Part shown: piece by piece, positions 32,722 through 47,185 of the stretch
How the letters are laid out: each line of letters starts with the position of its first letter
Position numbering within the stretch: position 1 is the stretch's first letter
Origin: Symsagittifera roscoffensis
Taxonomy: Eukaryota > Xenacoelomorpha > Acoela > Convolutidae
DNA length: 64,000 nucleotides
Reading direction: 5' to 3'
Assembly: GCF_963678635.1 (NCBI RefSeq)
Contig: NC_087067.1
Coordinates: forward strand, 29,004,403 to 29,068,402
Translations under genes and position numbers: made by a program
The notes under the pieces: model-generated
The model's database searches: none
Seen by the model: the letters and a program-made list of their open reading frames with translations, nothing else
Told to the model about the DNA's origin: nothing

Positions 32722-35700
32722 AAAGTGTGCTTTAAACAGCATAATTATAGAAATAAATAGAGAATTAAGTTATGCATGCAATTTCAAGCTAGCATGCACA
32801 TGTCATAGTTATGCATGAACATGTCATAGCATGAACATGTCATAGTCATGAACACTTGCATAAACATGTCATAGTTATGCATGCACTTGCATCCACATGT
32901 CATAGTTATGCATGCACTTGCATGAACATGTCATTGTTATGCATGCACTTTCAAGCTAGCCCTTTTTATGCGTAAAAGCAATATATTGTTACTATTATAA
33001 TTGATAAATCAGATTGTTGCCGCCGCCATAGCGTGCTCGCCAAGAACTCCTTGAAGAACGGCTTTGGGGGGGGGGGATAGTGTCAAACTGTTTGAAGTAT
33101 TTTAACTGAATACGACATTTCGGCTCTTTTTCCTTTTCCCCCCACCTCAAACGAGCTTCATTTTTTTAGTGTAACGAGTGGTTTTACGAGGTTGAGTATG
33201 AAGACAAAATATGTTTGTCGTGGCCTTATTAGTCTGTATGTAAATTTTCATAACAATCCGATAAAGTGGTCAACAAATTTACATGTAAAAATTCGCACGT
33301 GGGGGGGGGAAGGAAAAAGAGCCGACATTTCGTATGATAAACTTGGAACAAGTGGCTTTTACTTTCTTGACAAATACACTTAAGACTTGATTGCTGTGCT
33401 GGTATTTTGATGGGTTTGAGTGCTCAGTTAGTGAAAGGATTATCAACCAGAGTCCGTGACAAAAAACTAGGCGTGAAACGGGATCTATGTGCCCGAGTTA
33501 CTTCAGAAATTAGTCCATACGACCTTGCACTTGTCCAAATTTTGCATGAAAGGATAATGAAAGATGTCGGTTTGGCCTCTGATTTAGTCGTCTCAAATCA
33601 AAGCAAACTACCGTTTTGCGTTGAAGTGATACTTTACTAAAAAGACGAGATAAAAAAGATCAGATTTGGTTTTGGAGAAAAATTATTCGTAATTCCTGGG
33701 AGACTTCTGCAGAAACAAGAGAATTTAACTAGAAGGAAATCGTTTTACTACTAATTTAATCAGTAGTAATTTAATCAGGATGTTAAATTGGTCTACAAAA
33801 TTTTTTTTGAGGTCAGCCCTGAGGACTCAAAAAAGAATAGTGTCAAACTGTTTGAAGTATTTTAACTGAATACGACATTTCGGCTCTTTTTCCTTTTCCC
33901 CCCACCTCAAACGAGCTTCATTTTTTTAGTGTAACGAGTGGTTTTACGAGGTTGAGTATGAAGACCAAATATGTTTGTCGTGGCCTTATTAGTCTGTATG
34001 TAAATTTTCATAACAATCCGATAAAGTGGTCAACAAATTTACATGTAAAAATTCGCACGTGGGGGGGGGGGAAGGAAAAAGAGCCGACATTTCGTATGAT
34101 AAACTTGGAACAAGTGGCTTTTACTTTCTTGACAAATACACTTAAGACTTGATTGCTGTGCTGGTATTTTGATGGGTTTGAGTGCTCAGTTAGTGAAAGG
34201 ATTATCAACCAGAGTCCGTGACAAAAAACTAGGCGTGAAACGGGATCTATGTGCCCGAGTTACTTCAGAAATTAGTCCATACGACCTTGCACTTGTCCAA
34301 ATTTTGCATGAAAGGATAATGAAAGATGTCGGTTTGGCCTCTGATTTAGTCGTCTCAAATCAAAGCAAACTACCGTTTTGCGTTGAAGTGATACTTTACT
34401 AAAAAGACGAGATAAAAAAGATCAGATTTGGTTTTGGAGAAAAATTATTCGTAATTCCTGGGAGACTTCTGCAGAAACAAGAGAATTTAACTAGAAGGAA
34501 ATCGTTTTACTACTAATTTAATCAGTTAAAAAGCTATTTTAAGGGTTTTCGAATCAAACGTAATTGCTGCGCATGATTAGTCATTTTCCATACAAATCAT
34601 GCATGGATGTGTATGGTTGCGCATTATCTTCTATGGTGGGCAACCCGGGTGGGGGGGGGGGGCAGGGGGGAGCTGCACTGATACCGAAGTCAGGCTTCAC
34701 TGATTTCACAAGATCAAGCTTGTTTAATGGGGAGGTGAGAAAAATTTGAGCCTTGCTGCCACCCAAAGTCAGGGGTAAAAGTATAAGCATGTTTGCCAGA
34801 CATGCCGGCCTAAAATGGCAGAATCTTCACATATTCTCAAAAAATTTGTTCTGGATGGGTTGGTTTGGTTAAATGTTTCAGTCTTTGTCCGCCAATTTCG
34901 CTCAAAATAATGTTTGATTGTTCGTCAAACGTTATTGATCTAATTACAATACGTGGTCCCCGCATTTAAGAAAAGTGAAAACAAATCGTTTATAATGGAT
35001 TTTGTAGTCTATAAAGTTGTAAATATAATCGATTCACATGTTATGTTCAGACAACAAAATTGGACTAAAAATGGATTTCAATCCATTTTTTTTCGCCAAA
35101 AGAAAAAGCATTATAACTCATTTCGAATCCATTATAATGGATTTTATAATAAGTAGGAAATCACATTAAAATGGATTTTTTTCCACTTTATTTTTGTTTC
35201 GCGCGTCGTGCAAAATTTTGCATGAATTTCTGCATTTATCAAGTGATTTATGCGGAAACTTTGCAAAGCGATTGTACGGCCTAACCCATTTCTAAACCTA
35301 AACTCAATTTGCAAAAAGATTCCGTTAACTTCCCCCCCCCTAACGTTTGCCCTTTTGCTCCCCTTCAATCCCCCCTAACGTTTGCCCGTTTGCTCCCCCC
35401 CCCCCCCCCCACCTAAACACTCCCCCCACCTGGACCCATCCCCCCACTGAGCCCAACCTCCCCCCCCACTACTGAACCCAACCTCCCCCCTACCCCCACT
35501 GAACCCAACCCCCCCCCCCCAATATTTCTAATAATTTAACAAAATTGTTGAAAGGAACAGAATTCAGTTTTTGAGTAACTTAAAAAAATTATCAAAGTTA
35601 GGCAGACAAAAATTAAATTGAACAACAATTAACCAATGTAAGCAACTTTAGTTTAAAACGTAGAAAAGGTTTTATGTGTGTTGAAATTCGTTATCTCAGT

Positions 35701-38700
35701 GAAGTGAAAAAAAATCGATTATAATTTAGTTTCATTGTCAGTGTCCACAAAAGTGAAAAAAAAAAACGAATATAATGGATGAAAAAAGGAGTTTGTTGCT
35801 TCGAAAAATAGTAATATTATAATCCATTTTTAGTTGATTATAATCGATTTGTTTTCACTTTTGTGGACACTGACAAGGATACTCAATCATAATCAATTTT
35901 TATTCATGGAATTCTAATGCGGGACCCTTATTAAATTCACTTGGCCGAACTGTTTCAGTAATTGTCGTTAAAAGATTGAACTCATTTCGAAATCTTTTTA
36001 CAAGTAAGATAGAAATTAAGCTCACGTTAAGGTTTTTTTTTGTTCCGACTTTCAAACCAAACGAGGAGTTTTATGCTTGCGGTGGTTTTTTCAGTCAAAC
36101 AGTTTTCGATTGCTTAACAAGTTTTTTTGGCTGAAAGTTGTTTGAGTTGGTCTAGAGCAGTTTTTTTCTTTAGAAGATGGTACAGTCGATTCAGGGTTGC
36201 TTCAGTCAGTTTTTGTAAACAATATTTTACAAGGTTTTGAAATCGTGAGAAAATTATTTTATTTATCGATTGCAATTCACTTTCGTATAAAGTGAATAAC
36301 AATAGCCCGAAACGCAACACTGTGATTTTACCCATTCAGTTAAATAGAAATTAGATTCAGTTTTCATTTGTTCGAACTTGTTCCTTTATTGATCTGATAT
36401 GTCCCAAAATTCTGTCGTCGAAATATTTTCGATTCGATTTGTAAAACAAGGTTCAATTTCTCAACAAGTTATGCGATCGAAAACACTTTTGCGTTAGAAA
36501 AATTCATTGTTTTGACAGGGTTAATCCAACGAGCTAAACAGTTCTAAAATTTAATTTTTAGACTTGAACGTTTTCTTATTTTTAGATAACAATTCTAAAA
36601 ATTCAAATTTTAGGCCACCAATTTGCTTCATTGGTCCGTGTCTAAAAAATTGCATATAGACAAAAAAAAGTACATTCTATCATTGAAAAAAATTTTACGC
36701 TGAAAAAACTTATACTTTTTTTTTAATTCTGCTTCTTACATTTGCAATGAAAAGGCTTCAGTTGAACTAATGTGTAGAACATTTTTCAATAATTTTCTTC
36801 AATTTTTTGAATATATAGTTAATTTTCAAATCATAATAGTTTCGAAAATATCTTTGTCGAATCAACGCGCGTTGTCCAAATGTTTTGTAATTTTTGACGC
36901 TCCAACGTGTTGTCCAAATTATTTACCCATAGTGTTATCATAATGTCTCCACAACTACGTGAAAAGCTCAATGAGTTGGTAATTATTCTAATTTCACCCG
37001 GAGGCATTGTAAAAATAAAACCTATACCACTATTACAGAAGATACGTTCTTTACCGATTTGAGGGATACGGATCTAAAATAGTCACCAAATTTGGTTCTT
37101 CTTGGTACATATCATTTTCTTTATATATTTTACATTGTCCGAATACATATTTTTGAGATTATGATATTTTACATATTTTACACTGTCCGAATAGTAAAAA
37201 TTTTCCAGTGATTATTATTTTTAAAAATTCTGTTCTTTTGATTGCATAAAAACATTGAATCCTAACCCATTCTGTGTCTTGCAGAAATTACTTTGGAAAT
37301 GCGTATGAATTATAGTTGTTTGTCTTGCTTGTTTTGCGGAACAATTTTTCGAGTTTCATTGCTTTTTCGAGTGTTATTCTACTAAGTTTCTGGGTAGATA
37401 CTTTTACTGATTCCGAACCTACTTTTTTAAAAAGTTTTACCCATATGTTAGTTTTTTGGCAAATGAAAACAGTTCACTTGGCAATCTCATAAAAACTTGA
37501 GCCGTATAGGGGTACCCACTTCGGATTGGGCCATATTTGCATCGAAGCTCATTTCAGACAGACAATTTCTCAGTTTTGATTGAAGCCCTATTCTTGCTTT
37601 TTGAAGTCAAGTTTTGGCAGCGCCTTTTTCTGGTTTTTCTCCAATCCCTACTTAAAGTATCAGTACTAATGCAGTGCAATAGCTTTATTTCTAGCGCCAA
37701 ACACAAAAATTGTGTGTTTGTGATGTTTTTGAGCTCCAAGCACTATTGTTTTTGTTTCACTGCATTTGATGCAACTTAATTGCTTATATGAGGGTGCTTA
37801 CTTGACGTTATGCCAAATTTTGTTCTTGATAGAGCTCAATTGTATGATTGTCTCGAATGTTTGTATTTATGTATGAATCATGAGGCCAGACTTCTGATAG
37901 TTTAATTTTTTTCTTTACAGCAAATTCAAACACGAGCGTCATTTCGCGCAATTTCAAAGAAAAACAGAACTAACAGCTGGCGAATGAACGCTTATAATTT
38001 AAAAAAAACTAAGAGAAAAAAATTCCTAATCTTTTTAATGAAAGATTACTGTCTGGGGTTTTGGTGTACTTTGGAATCGGAATATTTGTTTATTCTGTTT
38101 TTGAATCTATCTGTTAAGTTTTTTTGGATTTTGTTTTGAACCTTTTGTCATTTTTTTTGCATATAGGCGCAGCAACTGAGTAACGGATTTAAGCGATCCC
38201 CCAACACAATTGTCGGCGCTTACCTAATTTTATGAAATCATGATAAGCCGCAACTAAGCCAAAAAAACTTTGGTAAACGCCAGTTGAGCCGCAACTAAAA
38301 AAGTGCTTAAAACATCTTTAAAACAAAGAGTGCTACCAAAATTTCTTTCCAAACAACGCAAAACCAGACAACTAAGCCGAATCAGCATCAGCCAAAATCA
38401 AATTGACTGAATGAAGCTTTTGAACGAAACAAAAGACAGAAATAAATTCGAAAAAACAAATAATAAATGCGTCTTCGAGTGTTTAGTACAAACATAACTT
38501 ATTTTTATGTATTACTTATCCATTCGTGGGAAATTAAAAGACATTGCTGCGTGTCGAGTGATGTCTCTGAAACCCTTCTTCAGTGTATGAGAATATTAAA
38601 CAAATTTGCATTTTAATTCTTTTTTCAATGCCCCCATTAAAATTTAGCACAACAGCAACAATGTTTTGATAGTAATAAGGTTTGAAATTGGTAGATCCCT

Positions 38701-38791
38701 TATGCCTAATGGTTTAGTTTTGCCTTCTTTTTTAAGAAACGCGGTTAGTACAAATTTTTTTTGTCCAGATTATGCCCATGTATTTGATTTC

Positions 38792-40596
38792 TTACTGTTT
38801 TTCAGGTTCATGACCTCTTAGTAATAAATCGATATCAAAGGATGTTTTCAAGAACTTCATATATTTTGACTTAGTTTTGTTAAATATCAAGTGTTTTGTA
38901 AATAAATCAATTAGACACATCTTCAAGTTTTGTCTTCCTAGAGAAACTTGACTATACAAGTCAGCAAACATTGTCACCTTACTGTGCTGACATACATTGG
39001 GTAAGTCAAAAAAATACAAAATTGGTTAAAATGGTCCCAGAAATAACCCCCGCGGAACCGTCAGTTAATCAATTTTGTTCCAGGTTCTTTTTTCTCCCAA
39101 CATCACAAATTGGTTCTGGCGAGTAGGATTTCATTAATTCTAATAGTGGTCCCCTCAGCCCGTAATTTTATCAATTCTGTTCAACCGTATCGAACGTTTT
39201 TGAGAGATCAATTAAAACAATAACAGATCCATTTTAGAGGCCATTGTTTCTCTTAGGATAGCTGAAGCCTGCGATACGGCATCAACTGTTTACTGTTGCT
39301 TTCTTATCTAAATGGGTTTTTGCAAATTACAGCGCGTTTTTGTCAAGAAAATGATTAAACTATTTGTTAAGTGTTTTTTTTTCTATAATTTAGGACAACA
39401 GATGTAGCAAAAACAATAGTCTGTAACTTGTGCATTCTGTTTTTCCTGCTTTGGAAATTGGCAAAATTTTAAACATTCTAGGAGTTTTCGGGAAACTTTG
39501 TTCCAAAAAGCATCAAGTTGCGTTGCTAATTGAGCGAAAAGACTACATTTTGAAGGATTTATTTTCTGAGTTAGTATATTAATTAAGCCTTCAGTGTCTT
39601 TTGATGATTTTTTCTCTAGCAAAATTTTTTTTCTATCAATTCATTATATTGCTGATGTTCTTTAGTTTCAACCAGAACCATGGTTGCTTGAACTGGCTTC
39701 ACATGTGGGAAATTAGGAGTTCCGGTAGATTTTATTGCTAGATTCTTGCCTAAATTAACCCAAAAAAAATTCAGGTCATTAGCATTAAAGTTAGGCGTTT
39801 TCCTCGTCTTTTCGCTCTTTGAGTTCATCAATTGCTTTAAATAAGGGTCTTTTTTTCATGTAAGATTTTTTTTCATGGGAAAGTCGTTTTGTTTTAGTGA
39901 TCGCCTGCTTCAATTTATTATGTATTTGCCTGTAGCTTAATTTTTTCTGTTTCGTAATCTTTTGATTCAAAACTATTCTTTTATTTAGCGCTCATTTGGT
40001 TTTAGCGTGGGATCCAGTTCTTAGTTTCAACATTTTGATTTCATTTTACTGGTTGCATGGCTATAAATTCAGCAACTGATTTTTTAAATGTTTTTTTTTT
40101 TCAAACTTTTCAAAAGCTGAGCTAATGTTAAATACAAAAATTTAGTAGCAATGGGGTCCAATTGTCGGTATCAAAAGTAATTCAAGTCCAGGCACTCATT
40201 TTTGTCGTTTAGTTTAATATTTGGACGATGAAAACTTTTTTCTCTCTGATTAAAGATCTGTGACCCTCTATATGATTTAAAAAGTTTGAAGTAAACTCAA
40301 CGTTAGAATGATCATTTGAGTTTGTTTGTTTTACATAAAATTGACCTGCAAATTTTGCATAGAAAAATTCAATGATTTTAAATTTTGTGGGTTTATCTAG
40401 CTGTTTGATTTATATCAATAAGCTGTAGATTCATAAGAAGAAAAGTGTTTTTTAATTTTTGTTGTTAATTTTGCTCAAGTCTATGTATGTTGGCATCCCC
40501 GCATACTTCGTGTTTCTGATTCGTAAGTTTTGAAAGATGGTCAAATGATTCTGTAGAAGATCTACAAAGTTAGGAGAATTATGAGAATAACAATCT
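38792..40596 (-). mobile_element. Second LINE remnant, copy 2
   Basis: Second-unit copy of 15676-17480 with the same decay. Confidence 0.8.
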
Positions 40597-41691
40597 TCAC
40601 GAAAAATGCAAAATTTTTTTCAGCTATAATTAAGTTGCTTACTGCACATATAAAACACTTAGCAAAACTAAAATTTGTTTTTATTGGTTTGAGACTATGG
40701 AGTGATCATAAAGTTCAAATCAAACTTAGTAAAATCGTAAATAACGTTTTCTTTACATCTGCGTTAACTGAAAAACTTTGATCTAAAAAAATTTGTTAGG
40801 GTATTCTCGGTAATCCCAAAAAAACTGAAAAATACTGGGTATTCCCACAAAAGATAACAATACAACGTACAAGGTTCGAAGTTTTACACTTAAATTTAAA
40901 GTAAGTTTGGAAATTAGGCATTGGAGTTTAAATTTCTTATCTTAATTGAAAACAACAATTTTTTAAAATGTAACAGCAATAACTCTGCTTGCTGTGCAAA
41001 GAACAGAATGTTCCCATCACACTTAATCACTTAATCATGCAAAAAAATAAAGAATGAAAAAAAAACATTTTGAAGCAATTTCGAGGGTTGCAGGAATGGG
41101 TTCAAATCAGACTCAGATCATACGATGATAGCTACGGTGAAACATATTTCTAAAGCAGATTTGACACATCATCCACCAATCCTCTGCTCACATTTATGCT
41201 GAAAAACGGAAATATTCTGTCTTGTTTTTTTTCGATACTGAGGAAAGTTTCCATGTTTTGTTAAATAAAAATTCCAGTCATGGTAAAAATAGCACATTTT
41301 ATCACGGGAATTTTTTCATTGAAGTGGCTAACTTGATAAGGAAAAGTCTAGTCAGGCCATATATTTTCCGATTCTTTCAAATGACAGTTCAAAAAAGGTT
41401 CATCCTGATTTCCACTACTTCGCACAATGTTCTGAAGCAAATTGTTTTTCTCAAAAAAATTGTGTTTGATAATATTGAAGCAGAATAAAATCAGATTCGA
41501 TTCAAATACCAAGCTTTTGTTATTGATAAACTGAACTACAGATGGAAAACAGAAAATCACATTAAAAAATGATTAACTTTAACGTGAAAAACGATTTTTT
41601 TAAAATTATGTCATTTCGTGAAACTATGTTTTAATTATGGATTCTAAATTATAAACCGAAAAGAAAAACAGATAAAATAGTTAACACTGAT

Positions 41692-43200
41692 CTAATCATT
41701 GGCGTTTATCAGAGTTTCTACTTTCAACATATCTTCAGTAATGGCCCATGGCTGCAGATTTCCTGAAGCCAGCAATAGAAAAGCAAAGCCTCCGAACCAA
41801 GCGATGGCCGCGAAGGCATAAAAAGCGTGGAGCCATAACTCTGAGCTGTGGATATTATCCTCTGTGATTTTATTCACCATAATCGGAGCTAAGAATCCGC
41901 TAGTTGTTGCCAATGTATTTGTGATTCCGAAAATAACGCCCGCAAATTGAGGAGCAATGTCAATGTTGTTGCAATAAAAACCACAATAATTCATACCGTA
42001 GAACATTAAACCAACTGAAATGCAAACAACCGCCAATGTTGCATCACAGCCAGCGTATCCGGCTAAAACTAAAAACAAACCAGATAAAACCGAACTGCCT
42101 AGTTGATTAAACTTGCGAATAAACGTGGTCGACACATATTTTCGGCTCAGTAGGAAGTCGGTTATTTGAGAAGTAAAAATAGCTCCCAAGAAGCAGCTCA
42201 ACCAAGGTAGGGCGCTAAGAAAACCGTTTGTAGCGATGTCAAAGTTAAGAACGTTTGATAAAAATTGAGGCAAGAAAGACATCAATCCATAGTTAATAAA
42301 TACCGAGCAAAAATTTGCAATCAAAATTCCATAAAACGGCAAACTGGTGAAGATTCCTTTCCAAGGAATCACATGTGATTTGGTTTCGTCCACTTGTGAA
42401 TTCTGTTTAATGAACTGTTTTTCGCTTTCAGAGATTCTAGGATGTTTATCAGGCGAGTCAAATACTGTTAGACACCAAGCGACGTACCAAATAATGGCCA
42501 GTAAACCGTTGCAATAGAAACCCAAAGGCCATCCGTTCCATAAGTCAAGAGTGCACAAATAGCCGATTATAGGTTGGGTGGCCATATTGCCGAAACTCGA
42601 ACCGGAAACTGATAAAGCGGCCATCATACTTCGTTCGTTTTTAGGAGACCATCGACTCACTAAATGACTAAACGCTGGAAAGGTTGCAGCTTCTGCCACG
42701 CCTTCCAAAACCCGGAGAAAGATCAACCAATTGACTCCTAAATATGAAACCGGAGGAGTGAAAATAGTTAGAACACCAGTGAAAAACACTCCCAGTCCAA
42801 ACAAATGCTTTGCCCCATATTTGGAAGCCAAGTAACCAGCTGGTATTTGAGTTACCATATATCCGTAATAAAAAGCTCCAAGTACATTAGCTTGCTCAGT
42901 TGTTGACCAATCGAAAGTTCCGTCAACGCCGTCGTTAGAACTCGAGTTCGAATCCCGGTCCGGGCAGTTTTCATTTATAGTTTGATTGTCTTCAGAAGTA
43001 TCTTTCAAAGTCATGTCAACTAAAGCTACGCTTATGTTCACACGCATGGAGTAAACTAGGAAAAAACCGAGAAAGCCCATAAAAACCAATCGGAACCGAG
43101 TAGAAAAAAATCGACCTCGAAACGTTTCGTGATATTCATAATCCTTGGCAACTAACGTTCGACTTCCCAATAAATCATCGCTTGATGAGGAACGTTCCAT
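41692..43200 (-). CDS. SLC17-type MFS transporter, copy 2
   Basis: The translated protein is identical to the 18576-20084 gene over all 502 residues, and flanking DNA matches as part of the 23-kb duplication. If the duplication is real, this doubles transporter dosage; if not, it is one gene shown twice. No sign of divergence at silent sites in the blocks I compared. Confidence 0.93.
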   Translation of the reverse strand: MERSSSSDDLLGSRTLVAKDYEYHETFRGRFFSTRFRLVFMGFLGFFLVYSMRVNISVALVDMTLKDTSEDNQTINENCPDRDSNSSSNDGVDGTFDWSTTEQANVLGAFYYGYMVTQIPAGYLASKYGAKHLFGLGVFFTGVLTIFTPPVSYLGVNWLIFLRVLEGVAEAATFPAFSHLVSRWSPKNERSMMAALSVSGSSFGNMATQPIIGYLCTLDLWNGWPLGFYCNGLLAIIWYVAWCLTVFDSPDKHPRISESEKQFIKQNSQVDETKSHVIPWKGIFTSLPFYGILIANFCSVFINYGLMSFLPQFLSNVLNFDIATNGFLSALPWLSCFLGAIFTSQITDFLLSRKYVSTTFIRKFNQLGSSVLSGLFLVLAGYAGCDATLAVVCISVGLMFYGMNYCGFYCNNIDIAPQFAGVIFGITNTLATTSGFLAPIMVNKITEDNIHSSELWLHAFYAFAAIAWFGGFAFLLLASGNLQPWAITEDMLKVETLINAND

Positions 43201-46200
43201 TTTTATTTCTCAATTTGTGCAAGAAGTTAAGTAAATTTTACCATTAGGAATCGATTTTGCCTATAAATGTTCATTGCAGAACTTAGTCAAATAATCAAGT
43301 ACAAGTTTAATAAATATAAATCTTGGTAGATGCTTAGCAAGTTGATGCAAATAAGTAATAAACCAAGAATTTCAAGTTCGTGGTTAAAGAGTTTGCGAAG
43401 CTAGTGTTAAGTAGTTGAAACAGACACAATCAAGATTAATGAATTAAAATATATACAGAAAGTTTAAATGTCCATTGTATATTTGAACGCTGCCCATATT
43501 CATAGAAATTGCATGGCTTCAAATCGAAGCCTCTCATCTATTTCACTGAGAATAGATGGCAAATAATCTTTCAACCACCTTCATCCTATTTGAGTTTTTC
43601 AAGTAATCAAATCTTTTCTAAAAAGGCGATAATTTTCAACATAACCCTCAAGTTAAAGTATACCTATTTTAAGATATTAGTTTCCAAATCATCATCCGGT
43701 AAAAATAAAAGTTATACGTAGATATATGATTTATGAACGCCATTTTTTCTGTTAAAGGACTTTTTTCAGTAGAAAAAAAATTTAAAAAATTAGGAAGCAA
43801 AAATTCGCACAAATGACGACATCTACCTGAAAAAAAATAATGAAGCAAAAAGATAACAGAAAAAACTATTTCACTAGTTTTTTGTTTTGTTGAAACTACC
43901 AAAATTGAAGAAAGTCAACAACTGCATAACGAAACTTAGAAAACAGCTATTTAACATGAAATTGCAAACGATGAATTCGTCTAGCCATTTTGGTTAAAAA
44001 TATCGAAAACTGTGAATTTCATAATTGCTGATTTGCTGGCTTTTGTTTTTCAATTGAATTAGCTACTTTTTGAAACAATATCGACTGAGAAGCAATGAAT
44101 TCATATTTTCAATTGCTGCAGAAAAACTTCAGAAAAATAGGCAAAAAAATGAGAAAACTCATAAACTCAATTACTTACACCAAAAAATATGAAAAAACAG
44201 CTGATTGAACAGACGAAAAAAATTTACAAGAAAACAAAGATTAATTGAAAAAAAACTCGTTGGAAATATAAGCAGACGGAAATGAAGCCAATACTCAAAC
44301 AAGGAAAAAATACCGAACAATTTATACAAAAAAATACGTTTATAGGAACTGATAACAGGCACACAAGGCCCATTCCTGACATGCAACCACTGCATTTACA
44401 TCTCCAGTAAAAGACGTGTAACATTTTTACGTGCAAAATTAGTGCCTAAAGTTATTTACAGAAAAAATTCTTGTGCCCGTTTTCCCTATCCTTGCTTATC
44501 GCAAGGTAATTTCTTAAAAATTATTAATGATTCCTAGTGCGGTTGATTTTGGGCGTTCAAACATCGGGGCCAGAGTTTTATCGACCTCAAGAGTACTACC
44601 GGCTATTTTGGGAAAAAATATCGGCGGTAATTAGGCCGACATAATTAAAGCCCACAGTCAATAAGCTGAAACTCAGCCGAACAATTTTGTCCAAAAAAAA
44701 TTAAAAGAACAAAAATGCACGTTGTGACCACATAGAATCCACAATAACTATTTAAGTTGTGTATGCAAAGTGTACTACTTGGAAAACTAAACCGTCAGAG
44801 CTCAAGACGACCATGAAGCCAACAAATCATCAGCAGTAAATTAATATCGATATTCAAATTTATAAGCGCAATGGTTTGCGTTCTATATTTATCAGGAAGC
44901 AGTAAGATTTAGTACGCATAACTTGAATGTTCATTAAAATAAGCATGTCAGCCGCATATCAGCATAGCCATCAGTATATCCGCAAATATTCACTGCTTGT
45001 AATAATCGAGTGAATAACCCGAAATTAGTCTGTTTTTCGATTTGATAACGCTAGCTAATTGCAATTGTGGAAAGTGTTAATGACCTCAAGGAATCCGAAA
45101 GCATAAAACAACTAAAAAATAATTCCACAAAACGATTTTTTCTATGAGTTTGAATAATCTCTTTTTCGCATCTTTTTTTTATTGAAGATTATAAAATGCT
45201 TTCAGGTTGGTAGTTGATTAAGAGTGGATTTTAAAAAAACATGATTGCTATAAGCAAAACAAATTTGATTGAGAATACTTCTTCAGACTTTTACTAGAAA
45301 AACAACAACTTGACCTTGTGAACGAATGAACCTTATCCGAGATTAGTTATTAGCAAGTATTTTTTCCATTTTGTCCAGATGAAGAAAATTATATACTTTG
45401 ACTTAGTTGTGAACGCAGTCGCGTGGTTACGATTCCTCCTAGCTGTCTAAAATGTCATTAAAATTTGTGGGCCATAAGTTTCAATAAACCAGGCAAATTA
45501 AACTAGCGAGCTTTTTTATACTTTCAGCTCATCTAGTTGATATCTCTTGCTTTCGCTAAATCTAATGTAAAATTGTTATAAAATTGTTTAATTTTGATGA
45601 AAAAAATATTAACTGAGGAAAAATTTCGAGCGTATGTTTTCTCAAAAAGTTGACATCTGTTATACCAGTTAATTTTACAGTTCTGAGAGATATTGAGTAT
45701 CAAATTAATCGCGTTAAAAAAAGATCAAGATGATTGTTGAATGTTTTTTAACCCTCTTGCAAACAACTTAAACTAGCGACCACCGGCATTGGCCAAAAAG
45801 CCAAGCAAGAAATGGCCCAACAGAAATCGAAGAGGTCAGAAAAAAGCGAACATACTGTGCAAAAACAATTGAACCAATAATCAAGATAATCAAGGAACAA
45901 ATAGAACGCCTACAGATTGTGATTATCAAGAATTTTTCAAAACGATATCTTTTTGAGAAAATTGGATCAGTATGTCAATGATGAATTAAGCAAGGATATA
46001 TAAAAACTAAAATCCAACTCAAAAACATAAAGCCAGTGACTGTTCTCGAGCCATTTCTTCACTTGGAGGGCGCAAATTTCTTCTTATCCAGACAAACATT
46101 TTTTTAGTGAGTTACAAAAACCATAGCTAGCAGGCAGATGGAAATGAGTCACTAAAGAAAACAGAAAAAATTACTGACATTTTTTCGAAAAAAACTCAAC

Positions 46201-47019
46201 TTTCAAAATCTGAAAAAATAAGTGGCCTTGAAGCTCTTTGATTTTCAGGAAAAATTTGAGATTGTTTTCTTTGGATAAAATAACCCAATTTGAGAAAACT
46301 GAATCAATACATAAACATTTAATTACGCTGAAAATTCAGAAAAAGACTTTTTTTTCGAAATTAGAAGCCGATCAAGTTGATCGCGACTTTAAAATTTCTG
46401 CTGTTCGATACAGGAGTTTGATTTTGTTTTATTAAAGGAAATGAAGTAAATTAAAAAATCAAGTCGAACAACTAAACATCAAATTTGAGCGTGAAAAATA
46501 CTAAGACTCTTTCCTGAAGAAAAAACATAGCAAACAGACAATTCGAAAAAAAAATCAATGAACACAATTGAACAGAAAAAAACCACCTTGTTTTTTGAAA
46601 TCTCAACTTTCGAATTTCACTTAAGAAAAACAAATAACTTTTAAGTTCTCTGAATTCTAAAAAATTTTATGATCGGCTTTTTGTTGTTCGACCTATGCAC
46701 TTTTGCTGTTCGATAGTGGTGTTTGCCTTCCTTTTAACAAAGGAAATAAACTGAATTTAAAAAAACCAAAAGTCAAACCACGGAAAAGTGAATTCGAGCC
46801 TGAAGAAATTAAATCTTAAAAATTTTCTCGAAAAAAAAATACTGATCACGACGTATATAATCCTCTAAACAACGTTCATCGCCTCTTAAGTACCATGACC
46901 TATTTAAGAATACACTACGTTCATGACTCTTAAGAAACAACAATTCGTGGCATTATCAATGTGCGCTTAAATCTGCTGTTACAAATTTTCGACTAATGAT
47001 TTAAATATTTTAAGATAGA

Positions 47020-47165
47020 AACGAAAACACTAGCGGGAAAACGACAAAAAACCAGCTCTATAAAGCGAGATAAAGGTAAAAATGAGCCTTGACAAATGAA
47101 TATTCTTCTGTGGCAGATTCGACCCGCGTTCAGTAGACTTACTCCTCTGTACTCGCATTTGCGCC
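47020..47165 (+). repeat. SINE-like repeat spanning the right edge of the duplication
   Basis: It runs without a break across 47090/47091. On the complementary strand the downstream part (GGCAGATTCGACCCGCG) resembles a tRNA B-box region. The order CGAGAAAA, TCTATAAAG, GAAATAAG/GAGATAAAG, GCCTTGA..AA and a GATTCGA-like end matches the copies at 54148-54290 and 59304-59470. Confidence 0.6.
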
Positions 47166-47185
47166 ACGGACCCTTGACAATTTAC

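Larger units (their letters stand above)
23975..47090. repeat. Tandem duplication, unit copy 2 (23,116 bp)
   Basis: Second copy of the unit, directly abutting the first. The dinucleotide GA stands at 859-860, 23975-23976 and 47091-47092, so the breakpoint can slide by 2 bp. The left edge here is the new junction: it cuts the SGNH-like remnant and joins it to a truncated SINE-like repeat. The right edge (47090/47091) looks native because the SINE-like repeat continues through it into the flank. Elements not listed separately for this copy occur at the copy-1 position plus 23,116. Confidence 0.95.

Noticed and set aside
859-47090. Large transposon or integrated virus with long terminal repeats
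   Set aside because: The copies abut directly with no internal region between them, have no terminal signature or target-site duplication, and contain ordinary genomic content.
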